Assembly (NCBI RefSeq): GCF_003051005.1
Contig: NZ_QAOW01000005.1
Location: 1-64,000 of the forward strand
Direction of reading: 5' to 3'
From: Rhodococcus sp. OK519
Lineage (GTDB): Bacteria; Actinomycetota; Actinomycetes; Mycobacteriales; Mycobacteriaceae
Length of the DNA stretch: 64,000 bases
Shown one piece after another: positions 58,266-64,000 of the stretch. A program made the position numbers and the translations under genes. The notes beneath the pieces were generated by a model, which ran no database searches, had not been told where the DNA came from, and saw only the letters and a program-made list of their open reading frames with translations. The first letter of the stretch is position 1, and the number at the start of each line of letters is the position of its first letter.

Positions 58266-58300
58266 CGGTGTACACCGACCTCACGGTACACCGACCTCAC
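58266..58300. promoter_or_regulatory. operator-like repeats upstream of the cargo pair
   Basis: A 15-bp direct repeat GTACACCGACCTCAC occurs at 58270-58284 and 58286-58300; the first copy is part of the perfect 12-bp palindrome CGGTGTACACCG (58266-58277). They lie 23-57 bases upstream of the cargo B start, where a regulator would act. Confidence 0.6.
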
Positions 58301-58578
58301 CACTTCTCGCACGCCGACTGCATGGAATCGAATACTGCACTCGCCGACTGTGCGTGCGGAAATGCCGAATTGCACTGATTGCAGTACTCGATATCCGCCA
58401 TACGGCGCAGAAGTAATGGACCGACCTAATGGCACCCCAGGGGGGCTCCCCCCGGCATCCCTCTCGACCGGGACGTTATGCGGCCGCCACATCTTGTGCG
58501 GCTTTCAGAACCCGATTTTTCACCAGATGCCCTGTTCAAGGGCAATTTCCCCATTCAGATAAAGGAGTTGAAACGCCT

Positions 58579-58875
58579 ATGCGGCCACGAATGCCGAAGG
58601 GTTTCGGGTCGGCAGGCCAGAAACTCTGGAGAACCGTCCTGGACGAGTACGAGCTGGACAACGAGCCCGCCAAGCTCGAGATCCTCGCCCACGCCTGCCG
58701 GGTGTCCGACACCATCGCCGAGCTGGACCGTGCGACTGCCGATCAGCCGCTGACCGTCCGAGGCTCCGCAGGCCAGATGGTCATTCATCCACTGATCTCA
58801 GAGGTCCGGTTCCAGCGGGCGTTACTCGCCCAGCTACTCGCCCGACTCAACTTCGCACCTCCCGAGGAGGACTGA
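58579..58875 (+). CDS. terS: P27-like phage terminase small subunit
   Basis: 98 residues from ATG 58579 with AAGGAG upstream (MPKGFG at 58591 is the alternative). GFGSAGQKLWRTVLDEYELD, ILAHACRVSDTIAELDRA, and a C-terminal QRALLAQLLARLNF match P27-family small terminases, which recognise the packaging site. No large terminase follows, so packaging would need a helper's motor or a distant gene. The stop overlaps the next start (TGATG). Confidence 0.85.
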   Translation: MRPRMPKGFGSAGQKLWRTVLDEYELDNEPAKLEILAHACRVSDTIAELDRATADQPLTVRGSAGQMVIHPLISEVRFQRALLAQLLARLNFAPPEED

Positions 58876-59207
58876 TGCCCAGAGGTTCTGGGATGTCGCC
58901 GACCAGGCGACGCAACCGCAAGCCGACCGGCTCGAGCCCCGAGGCTCTGGCTGCCCGTCTGCCGGACGATCTCCGGTCGCTCGAGGGTGTGGGTACCCCC
59001 AGCGAGTACCAGGCGCTGCGGGGCCACGTCGCCGACTGGCTCGACCATGCAGCACCAGGTCAGGGCCAGGTTCAGGCCTCTGCAGTGATGACCGCAGCCG
59101 GTCTCTCGGCTGCTGAGTTCTACCGGATCGCCCTCGAGGCCGGCCAAAAGCAGGCAGGCCCCTCCGCACACAACCAAGGAGCACCGCATGCCCTACGCAA
59201 TCGCTGA
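58875..59207 (+). CDS. small phage-type protein, unknown
   Basis: 110 residues, very basic start (MSPTRRRNRKPTGSSPE) and a helical middle (EYQALRGHVADWLDHAA). It overlaps terS by one base and the connector gene by 20 bases, so it belongs to the head operon. A 22-bp repeat lies near its 3' end. Could be a head accessory protein; I see no family match. Confidence 0.75.
   Translation: MPRGSGMSPTRRRNRKPTGSSPEALAARLPDDLRSLEGVGTPSEYQALRGHVADWLDHAAPGQGQVQASAVMTAAGLSAAEFYRIALEAGQKQAGPSAHNQGAPHALRNR
59137..59158 (+). repeat. 22-bp direct repeat, copy 2
   Basis: Matches 52965-52986 at 21 of 22 positions (AAAAGC here versus AAAACC). Here it lies inside a coding region and encodes EAGQKQAG. Confidence 0.7.
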
Positions 59208-59589
59208 AGATGTCCAGGCCGTACTCGGTCGGGCGCTGACGCCCGAAGAGACCGGGATGGTCAACCGCCGACTCGAACAGGTCGAGCGCATGATCATTCG
59301 CCGGATCCCGGATCTGGCCGACCAGATCACTGCAGGATCCATCGACCGCGCCGACGTGGTCGACATCGAGGCCGAGGCCGTCCTGCGTGTCGTCCGCAAC
59401 CCTGAGGGGCTATTCTCCGAGACGGACGGCACGTACGGCTACCAGCTCGACCGTGAGACCGCATCCGGCAAGCTGCAGATCCTCCCGGAGGAGTGGCAGA
59501 CGCTCGGGATCCGCCCGAGCAAGATGCACATAATCGTGCCGAATCTCGTTGCCCCGGCGCACCGCCCGATGTTCGGGGCGGGTGGCTGA
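59188..59589 (+). CDS. head-tail connector (Gp19/Gp15/Gp42-like adaptor)
   Basis: 133 residues from ATG 59188. MPYAIAEDVQAVLGRALTPEE, IRRIPDLADQITAGSIDRADV and VVRNPEGLFSETDGTYGYQL are typical of the Gp19/Gp15/Gp42 family of actinophages, the first ring attached to the portal. Present without a portal gene, so it must meet a helper's or an unseen portal. Confidence 0.85.
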   Translation: MPYAIAEDVQAVLGRALTPEETGMVNRRLEQVERMIIRRIPDLADQITAGSIDRADVVDIEAEAVLRVVRNPEGLFSETDGTYGYQLDRETASGKLQILPEEWQTLGIRPSKMHIIVPNLVAPAHRPMFGAGG

Positions 59590-59591
59590 TC

Positions 59592-59933
59592 ATGAGTCTT
59601 CTCAATCGTGGAACCGAGACCGTGAAGGTCTTCCCCGAGGAAGTCATCATCGACGAGGACGGGAACAAGCTCACCCGACCGAGCAAGGTCGGTATCCTGG
59701 TCAAGGCTGTTGTCCAGCCGATCAACCTGATGGCAGCCAACTTTGAGTCTCAGAACATCGGGTTCGAGACCACGACCAAGTACAAGCTGAGGCTGGTCGG
59801 ATACCCCAGCCTGCTCGGTGCCCAGTCCGCCGTCGAGTGGCGCGGCAAGCGGTACGTCATCGACGGGGAGCCCTCGATCTTCAACGGCTCGCCGCGTACG
59901 GCACGAGCCGAATACGTCATGCTCCGCAAGTGA
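59592..59933 (+). CDS. head-tail stopper-like protein
   Basis: 113 residues from ATG 59592, two bases after the adaptor. Beta-rich: MSLLNRGTETVKVFPEEVII, ESQNIGFETTTKYKLRLVGY, VEWRGKRYVIDGEPSIF. Position and size match head-tail stoppers that close the filled head and offer a docking surface for tails. It is the last rightward structural gene. Confidence 0.8.
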   Translation: MSLLNRGTETVKVFPEEVIIDEDGNKLTRPSKVGILVKAVVQPINLMAANFESQNIGFETTTKYKLRLVGYPSLLGAQSAVEWRGKRYVIDGEPSIFNGSPRTARAEYVMLRK

Positions 59934-60013
59934 CGACCTCGAGGACTCGCAGGTGCCGACTGCACCTGGGCGATCGCTGGAGGCCGCGCGGTGGCGGCCC
60001 CCAGCGTCGTTCA

Positions 60014-60136
60014 CTACTTCTTCTTGCCCTCGACGACGGTCGTCTTGGGGTGAGAAGCCGCGTGCTTCTTGGTCACGTACCGTCCGGTGATTGCGCTGCG
60101 CGCCTTACCGGAGCCGCTCGACTTAGCCACGGTCAC
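60014..60136 (-). CDS. 40-residue basic micro-protein (SGSGKARSAITGRYV type)
   Basis: 40 residues from GTG 60136, overlapping the stop of the upstream micro-ORF as GTGA; a GTG at 60130 is the alternative. The sequence SGSGKARSAITGRYVTKKHA ... HPKTTVVE is a pattern I recall as common in small, mostly unannotated actinobacterial and phage proteins. Too short for most gene callers. Function unknown; a toxin/antitoxin-like or stability role is a guess. Confidence 0.7.
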   Translation of the reverse strand: MTVAKSSGSGKARSAITGRYVTKKHAASHPKTTVVEGKKK

Positions 60137-60282
60137 AGCCCCCGAATCGTCGTGGTGCGGGTGACCGTGTTGATCTTCATCGGCACGGTCTTGGTGATCG
60201 TCGTTCCACCACGCGTGATCTTGATCGGCACACGAGCGGTGCCAGTCCTGCGGGTGATGTTGGTGTGGCGAACGCGGCTCAT
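60133..60282 (-). CDS. 49-residue Thr/Arg-rich micro-protein
   Basis: 49 residues from ATG 60282 with GGAGG five bases upstream (60288-60292). MSRVRHTNITRRTGTARV followed by beta-like KITRGGTTITKTVPMKINTV and TRTTTIRGL. Highly basic, alternating Thr pattern suggests beta strands. It couples to the 40-residue protein by a 4-base overlap. Absent from standard length-limited ORF lists. Function unknown. Confidence 0.6.
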   Translation of the reverse strand: MSRVRHTNITRRTGTARVPIKITRGGTTITKTVPMKINTVTRTTTIRGL

Positions 60283-60423
60283 GGCCGCCTCCATTTCCGC
60301 CGGGGCGGTTCAAGAACGATCCCGTGAAACTGGCCACCCCATCTAGAAGGGCCAGCTAGCCTGAGTTACGCTCGAAAGGCATCCTGGAAAATGCAGTCAA
60401 GCGCACCCGGCTCGGGGACCTAA

Positions 60424-60437
60424 CCCCGATGTCGGGG
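60424..60437 (+). terminator. short hairpin terminator
   Basis: CCCCGA and TCGGGG separated by TG, followed by CCTTGTCG. Short, but of the type found between actinophage operons. Confidence 0.5.
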
Positions 60438-61205
60438 CCTTGTCGTGTTCCGGCTGTTACCGAATCTACACCTTGTGGCCGACAGAAAAGTACAACCCGA
60501 GATCTTGTGAGTGACACGGTTGATATTCCCAGGTCGGCACCTCACGTGCGGGCCCCGGTCGGCGTGACCCAGGTCACAAATCGCCTGGTGGCCTGACTTG
60601 CGCCCGCGTTCATCGCCTAGCTGGACCGAACAAGTTGGCAGCGTGCGATCGGTTGTCGAACTGCCGTAACTTCGCGCAGGAGGACGTCTCCACTCGAGCG
60701 TTGGGCACGGTGAGCCGCCGACGATGATGTGGAGCCCTGGGGGCGCTGTCCCCCTGCCCGAGCGGAGCACCCAAGGGTGCCGGTGTCGAAACCCCCACCC
60801 CGAAATTTTCCCACGAACCGCATCCCCGCATCGCGTCAGGCCACGACGAATAGCCCGCTCCCACAATGGAAACAGGCTGTCGCGAACCCTCAGCATGTCC
60901 TGGCCAGGACTGCACCATGCTGAGAGCGCCCGCCCCGGTTGGCGGGATGAAGAACACCGGGTGCCGCTGGTTCTCGTCGAGCGGCGCTTTGAACGACGGC
61001 AGGCCAACGGCCCGCACCGCGCCCCCAGGGATTGCGCCCTGGAAGGCGGAACGGGTCGTTAGCTGGTGATGTGTCGGGGAACGCGTGAGAGGGAGGTGGT
61101 CCCGAGCGCGCGGCGTGCGGGATGCAAGGTCTCAACCTCACAGGTGACGGTGGATACAGCTATGCTGCGGGAGTTCATTACGGACCTTCATTCCGTCGTG
61201 ACCAA

Positions 61206-61241
61206 GATCCCCGATCGGTGTTGGTAGCACCTACGGGGATC
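61206..61241. promoter_or_regulatory. stem-loop next to attR
   Basis: GATCCCCG (61206-61213) pairs perfectly with CGGGGATC (61234-61241); inside it GGTG (61217-61220) pairs with CACC (61228-61231). It ends 9 bases before the attP-arm motif GGAGTTAAAT. It could shield dprA from element transcripts or bind an excision factor. Confidence 0.6.
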
Positions 61242-61249
61242 GTCCCCAT

Positions 61250-61295
61250 TTGGAGTTAAATGGGAATCATCGAGTATCCGCCTGGGACGACGCCT
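61250..61295 (+). other. attR
   Basis: Right junction: element bases GGAGTTAAATGGGAATCAT then CGAGTA (61271-61276) and dprA bases TCCGCCTGGGACG. Joining the element arms of attL and attR gives an attP in which ATCGAG-TA-CTCGAT is a perfect 14-bp palindrome, flanked by outer GTTAAA...TTTAAC arms. Confidence 0.85.
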
Positions 61296-61769
61296 GCGCG
61301 ATACCGATTCCTGGCCCGAAACCGTCTGGTGGCCGGGTTGTCCGAGGCGGTGGTGGTGGTCGAGGCGGGGTGGCGCAGCGGCGCGCGGAACACGGCGACG
61401 TGGGGTCGGCGGCTGGGACGTCCGGTGCTCGCCGTACCGGGGCCGGTGACGTCGGCGGCGTCCACCGGCTGCCATCGGATGATCCGAGTGGGTGAAGCGC
61501 GCTTGGTCGCAAGCGCGGCCGATGTCGTGGAGGAGGCGGGCCCGATCGGGGTGGATGGCGACGACAGCGGCCCTGCACGTTCGCTGGACGCGTTGTCGGG
61601 TGACAGTGCGACGGTCTACGAGGCACTGCCCGCCAGCGGTACGCGAGCCACCCGCGAGCTGTCGGAGGAATCCGGACTGCCGATCGATCGGGTGCGGGCG
61701 GTCCTGCCGATACTCGAGCTGGAGGGGTTCGTGGGGTCGGACGAGTCGGGATGGTTTCGTGCGAGGTGA
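61260..61769 (+). pseudogene. dprA: dprA, 3' part
   Basis: DprA sequence resumes at EYPPGTTPARYRFLARNRLVAGL (codons from 61271) and runs through AVVVVEAGWRSGARNTATWG, the end of the Rossmann fold, to a C-terminal winged-helix domain (GTRATRELSEESGLPIDRVRAVLPILELEGFV). The element supplies an ATG at 61260 with GGAG six bases upstream, so this fragment may be translated as a 169-residue protein starting MGII. Alone it lacks the nucleotide-like binding loop and first half of the fold. Confidence 0.92.
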
Positions 61770-61770
61770 T

Positions 61771-62304
61771 TCACGCCTCGCGCATCATGACGTCCTTGAT
61801 GCGCGCGATTCGCTCCGGATCCTCGTCGCCCCCGGCGCGACCGACGAGCGTGGTCAAGGTGGTGATGACCGGTTCGCCGGTGTCGTCGGTGACGAGATTC
61901 TTCGTGACGATGATGTCGGTGCCCGCGGTCTGCCGGAACGATTCCAGGGAGACATCCACCGACAACCGGTCGCCCGCCCGCATCGGCCGATGGAAGATCA
62001 GCCGCTGGTCGGTCTGAAGGATCTGGCTCAGATCGAATCCGGTGATGATCTGCTCGAGCAAGAACTTCTGTGCAATCGCGCCGATGACCGAGACGAAGGT
62101 GAGGGGCGCGATGAGCGCGGGATGACCCAGATCGCGTGCTGCTTGCTCGTCGTAGTGTGCGGGATGGTCGTTCTGCACTGCGATCGCGTACTCCCGCACC
62201 TTCTCCCTGCCGACCTCGTAGTAGTCGGGCATGCGGTAGCTGAAGCCGACCAATCGCTGGGCGCGAGTGGCGCGGTCTTCCGTTGGTTCCGCGGATCGGG
62301 TCAC
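61771..62304 (-). CDS. FAS1-like/MaoC-type (3R)-hydroxyacyl dehydratase subunit (HadA/UPF0336-like)
   Basis: 177 residues from GTG 62304. Hot-dog fold of the UPF0336 type: GFSYRMPDYYEVGREKVREYA, ALIAPLTFVSVIGAIAQKFL, and FHRPMRAGDRLSVDVSLESF. Proteins of this kind (HadA/HadC, Rv0504c) are structural halves of dehydratases that pair with a MaoC partner such as HadB in mycolic acid synthesis; no partner is adjacent. Converges with the dprA 3' end, one base apart. Confidence 0.82.
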   Translation of the reverse strand: MTRSAEPTEDRATRAQRLVGFSYRMPDYYEVGREKVREYAIAVQNDHPAHYDEQAARDLGHPALIAPLTFVSVIGAIAQKFLLEQIITGFDLSQILQTDQRLIFHRPMRAGDRLSVDVSLESFRQTAGTDIIVTKNLVTDDTGEPVITTLTTLVGRAGGDEDPERIARIKDVMMREA

Positions 62305-62456
62305 TCGTCGAGTGTGACTTACGATCGGCGCCGGCGGCCGAAATCGGACAGAGATCGCGCCGGTTACGACAAATCGTTTCCCGCGGGAAACATGCCGTCG
62401 TCCAGTGGACAGCAAGGCATGCCGCACCGGGTGCGGTGATCGCCTAAAGTCGCGTC

Positions 62457-63590
62457 ATGGCTACCGTCTGGACCGTTCCCGATGACATCACCCGTGTGCT
62501 GCTGGCGGCGCCGGGGATCCGCGACTTCCTCACGAACGACGAGGGGCGGGGAGCGGTCAGCGATCCCAAGGTGCGTCTGGCGGAGTTCGCCGCAGTGGTG
62601 GGATCACTCGGAAAGAACGCGGGACGGACGTTCAGCTCGGTACGGGACGCCTCCGGTGTCCTGTTCGAGGGGCAGGCCGTCGGCGGGGTGATGATCTCCG
62701 ACGCCCTGCGTCTGGCGGTGATGCGGGTGATCACTGCCGAACCGCGCGAGCGCAAGCCGGCGCCGAATCCGCTCCCGGCCCGGGTGGTCGAGAATCTCGG
62801 CCTGTACGTCTATGCGCTGCGCGACCCGCGGGACAAATCGATCTTCTATGTGGGTGTCGGCCGCGGCAACAAGATCTACTCACACGACTGGGATGCGCTG
62901 GGGGAGGCCGGCACCCTCGATGCAGAGTCGGTCGGCGAGCCGGATCGGGAGGAGGCGCGCAAGGCATGGATCCAGCGCATCCGCGACATCTACGCTGCCG
63001 GTCATTCCGTGGACCACGTCGTGCTGCGGCATCGGATCGAGGCAGCCCATGACGCGACGGCCGAGGCGCGCGAGGCCATTCATGTCGTCACCGATGCGCT
63101 CCGACTGCTCGAGCGAGGTTCCGGTCGTACCGTTCTGACCAACTTGGTGGGCGAGCCTGCCGACCTCGAACGGCGGGCGATGACGGTGGAGGAACTGGCG
63201 GTCCAGTACTCGGCTCTGCCTGCGCCGGACCTGCCGGTGCCGGGCGCGCTGGTGCGGGTTTCGGCGGCCGCTGATCAGTCGCTGTCTGCCGAGGAAGTGT
63301 ACGAAGCGGCCCGGTGTCCGTGGCCTGCGAGCGCGACCGCGCGGAATATCGCGGGCCTGCCGGTGATCGTGTTCGCCGACAACATTGTTCGTGCGGTTTA
63401 TCGAGTTGGTTCGTGGAGTCAGGTGGGGCCGAACGCCGATCAGCAGTTCCGGTTCACCGGTGAGCCGGATCCTGAACTCGAGGCCGCGTTCGTCGGCACC
63501 CGGGTTACGCCGGATCGGGCGGGGCTCAAGGCGTGGCCCGCGCACGGCTGGGTTCAGCGAATGACGACGGCGCGTCCTCACAAGCGCTGA
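62457..63590 (+). CDS. GIY-YIG nuclease-domain protein
   Basis: 377 residues from ATG 62457. Residues ~115-240 contain GLYVYALRDPRDKSIFYVGVGRGNKIYSH, where LYVYAL/FYVGVG are the two halves of a GIY-YIG motif, followed by VLRHRIEAAHDATAEAREAIHVV with a Glu in the usual metal position. Domains of this LEM-3-like kind occur in DNA-cleaving proteins. The flanking N- and C-terminal regions are unfamiliar. It could be a chromosomal nuclease or defence protein. Single gene. Confidence 0.75.
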   Translation: MATVWTVPDDITRVLLAAPGIRDFLTNDEGRGAVSDPKVRLAEFAAVVGSLGKNAGRTFSSVRDASGVLFEGQAVGGVMISDALRLAVMRVITAEPRERKPAPNPLPARVVENLGLYVYALRDPRDKSIFYVGVGRGNKIYSHDWDALGEAGTLDAESVGEPDREEARKAWIQRIRDIYAAGHSVDHVVLRHRIEAAHDATAEAREAIHVVTDALRLLERGSGRTVLTNLVGEPADLERRAMTVEELAVQYSALPAPDLPVPGALVRVSAAADQSLSAEEVYEAARCPWPASATARNIAGLPVIVFADNIVRAVYRVGSWSQVGPNADQQFRFTGEPDPELEAAFVGTRVTPDRAGLKAWPAHGWVQRMTTARPHKR

Positions 63591-63617
63591 CCCTCAGGAC
63601 TCCCGAAGACAGTCTAT

Positions 63618-63637
63618 GGTTAGGTAACGCTAACTAT
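63618..63637 (+). promoter_or_regulatory. iron box (IdeR/DmdR operator-like)
   Basis: GGTTAGGTAACGCTAACTA matches the actinobacterial iron box TTAGGTTAGGCTAACCTAA in most positions of the TTAGGT...GCTAAC core. It lies about 30 bp upstream of the siderophore-interacting protein start, so IdeR/DmdR1 with Fe2+ should repress that gene. Confidence 0.7.
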
Positions 63638-63667
63638 GGGCTGTCTTTGTTTTCGAGGAGTGTTGAA

Positions 63668-64000
63668 GTGGCACGAAATACGTCGACGTTGACAGTGGTA
63701 CGCACCGAGCGGGTTACGCCACACATGGTGCGAGTTGTGCTGGGTGATCCGGGGTTCGACTCCTTCGAGCCCTCCGTTCTCACCGACTCCTACGTCAAGA
63801 TCGAGTTCGAGTCGGGTGACGACACCGTGCTCCGGACGTACACGGTCCGATCCGTGGATCCCGTCGCTCGGGAGATCGCGGTCGACTTCGTCGTCCACGG
63901 AGACGAGGGGGTTGCCGGGCCGTGGGCCGCGACAGTGCAACCCGGTGCGACGGTGACCGTGCGCGGCCCCGGTGGGGCGTATGCGCCGCGGGCGGATGCC
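63668..64000 (+). CDS. viuB: siderophore-interacting FAD reductase, N-terminal part (cut by window end)
   Basis: 111 residues visible from GTG 63668 with GAGG upstream. FAD-binding beta-barrel of the SIP family: TLTVVRTERVTPHMVRVVLG, DSYVKIEFESGDDTVLRTYT with the FAD-contacting RTYTVR, and IAVDFVVHGDEGVAGPWAA. It reduces ferric siderophores in the cytoplasm to release iron. M. tuberculosis viuB (Rv2895c) also follows dprA. The 3' end lies outside the window. Confidence 0.93.
   Translation, partial: MARNTSTLTVVRTERVTPHMVRVVLGDPGFDSFEPSVLTDSYVKIEFESGDDTVLRTYTVRSVDPVAREIAVDFVVHGDEGVAGPWAATVQPGATVTVRGPGGAYAPRADA

Larger units (their letters stand above)
60283..61259. other. ~980-bp right end of the element without a convincing gene
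   Basis: Several 50-190-codon frames exist on both strands, but none has a good start or protein-like composition. It holds a hairpin-terminator (60424-60437), a GTGACC-CA-GGTCAC dyad (60564-60577), other small stems, and a large stem-loop next to attR (61206-61241). It could hold a packaging site, excision-control sites or a non-coding RNA; I see no direct proof of any. Confidence 0.5.
51211..61276 (+). mobile_element. 10,060-bp serine-integrase element with phage head genes (satellite-like), inserted in dprA
   Basis: Bounded by the shared hexamer CGAGTA at 51211-51216 and 61271-61276; removing one copy plus everything between rejoins dprA in frame (1122 bp, 374 codons). Contents in order: serine integrase, minus-strand HTH gene, zinc-finger protein, hairpin RNA cluster, two tiny proteins, replication-type protein with internal repeats, scaffold, capsid, minus-strand cargo pair, P27-like small terminase, unknown, two head-tail connectors, minus-strand micro-ORF pair, non-coding end. 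No large terminase, portal, protease, tail or lysis genes. Size and content recall phiRv1/phiRv2 of M. tuberculosis and capsid-forming phage satellites. Confidence 0.93.

Noticed and set aside
58244-58492. Upstream extension of cargo protein B to 58492
   Set aside because: The extension would translate the operator-like repeats; ATG 58243 has a good ribosome site.
60420-61141. Long minus- and plus-strand frames in the right end of the element
   Set aside because: Arg/Ser/Pro-rich translations with no motif or ribosome site; they are typical open frames of GC-rich non-coding DNA.
51211-61276. Complete prophage
   Set aside because: Large terminase, portal, protease, tail and lysis genes are all missing within the exact att boundaries.

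Overview
The window looks like a chromosomal piece of a high-GC mycolic-acid actinomycete, most likely Rhodococcus or a close relative. The evidence is the GC-rich wobble positions, frequent GTG starts, many 4-base GTGA/ATGA gene overlaps, and gene order closely matching Mycobacterium tuberculosis as I remember it: adenylate cyclase - nucS - methylmalonyl-CoA epimerase - fadA4 - thioredoxin/TPR - glgB - glgE - glgP - dinG - pncB - clpS - P1 peptidase - rhomboid - MBL phosphodiesterase - rph - rdgB. A second block follows: rpsP - KH protein - rimM - trmD - LppW-like - rplS - lepB - rnhB - DUF2469 - yraN - yifB - dprA - viuB. I did not run any search; names rest on reading motifs in the translated sequence.

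Layout. 1-140: end of an rRNA operon (5S) and its terminator. 210-7200: cyclic-nucleotide signalling, mismatch repair, acyl-CoA metabolism and a thioredoxin-fold co-chaperone. 7203-15696: the GlgE alpha-glucan module (glgE-glgB with a metallopeptidase lipoprotein, and divergent glgP). 15719-20400: an ABC-2 exporter and the DinG helicase. 20552-22899: a decayed remnant, then a P450 and a TetR regulator facing away from each other across a palindrome. 22939-27011: NAD salvage (pncB-pncA), clpS, DUF2017 and a P1 peptidase. 27034-32322: a five-gene peptide/nickel-type ABC importer with a readable promoter. 32597-36440: rhomboid, cAMP phosphodiesterase-like MBL, rph, rdgB and two small membrane proteins. 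36706-50591: the ribosome maturation/secretion block, with an amine oxidase, tex, a GAP-family exporter and a formylglycine-generating enzyme interspersed.

The main accessory feature is a 10,060-bp integrative element, 51217-61276, inserted inside dprA. Both halves of dprA are intact and join in frame (374 codons including stop) if the element is removed at the shared hexamer CGAGTA. The joined outer ends form an attP with a perfect 14-bp palindrome at its centre. The element encodes a large serine integrase, an HTH protein, a zinc-finger protein, a cluster of hairpins ending in an intrinsic terminator (probable structured RNA), and tiny proteins. It also encodes a winged-helix replication-type protein whose gene contains iterons and dyads (probable origin), then a scaffold, an HK97-type major capsid protein, a P27-like small terminase and two head-tail connectors. 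There is no large terminase, portal, protease, tail or lysis gene. That is the gene content of a capsid-encoding phage satellite that would need a helper phage. Two minus-strand gene pairs (57568-58243 and 60014-60282) look like cargo. The host gene it breaks is the DNA-uptake/transformation gene dprA, so excision would restore it.

After the element come the 3' half of dprA, a FAS1-like dehydratase, a GIY-YIG protein, and the start of a siderophore-interacting protein behind an IdeR/DmdR-like iron box. The last gene is cut by the window edge.
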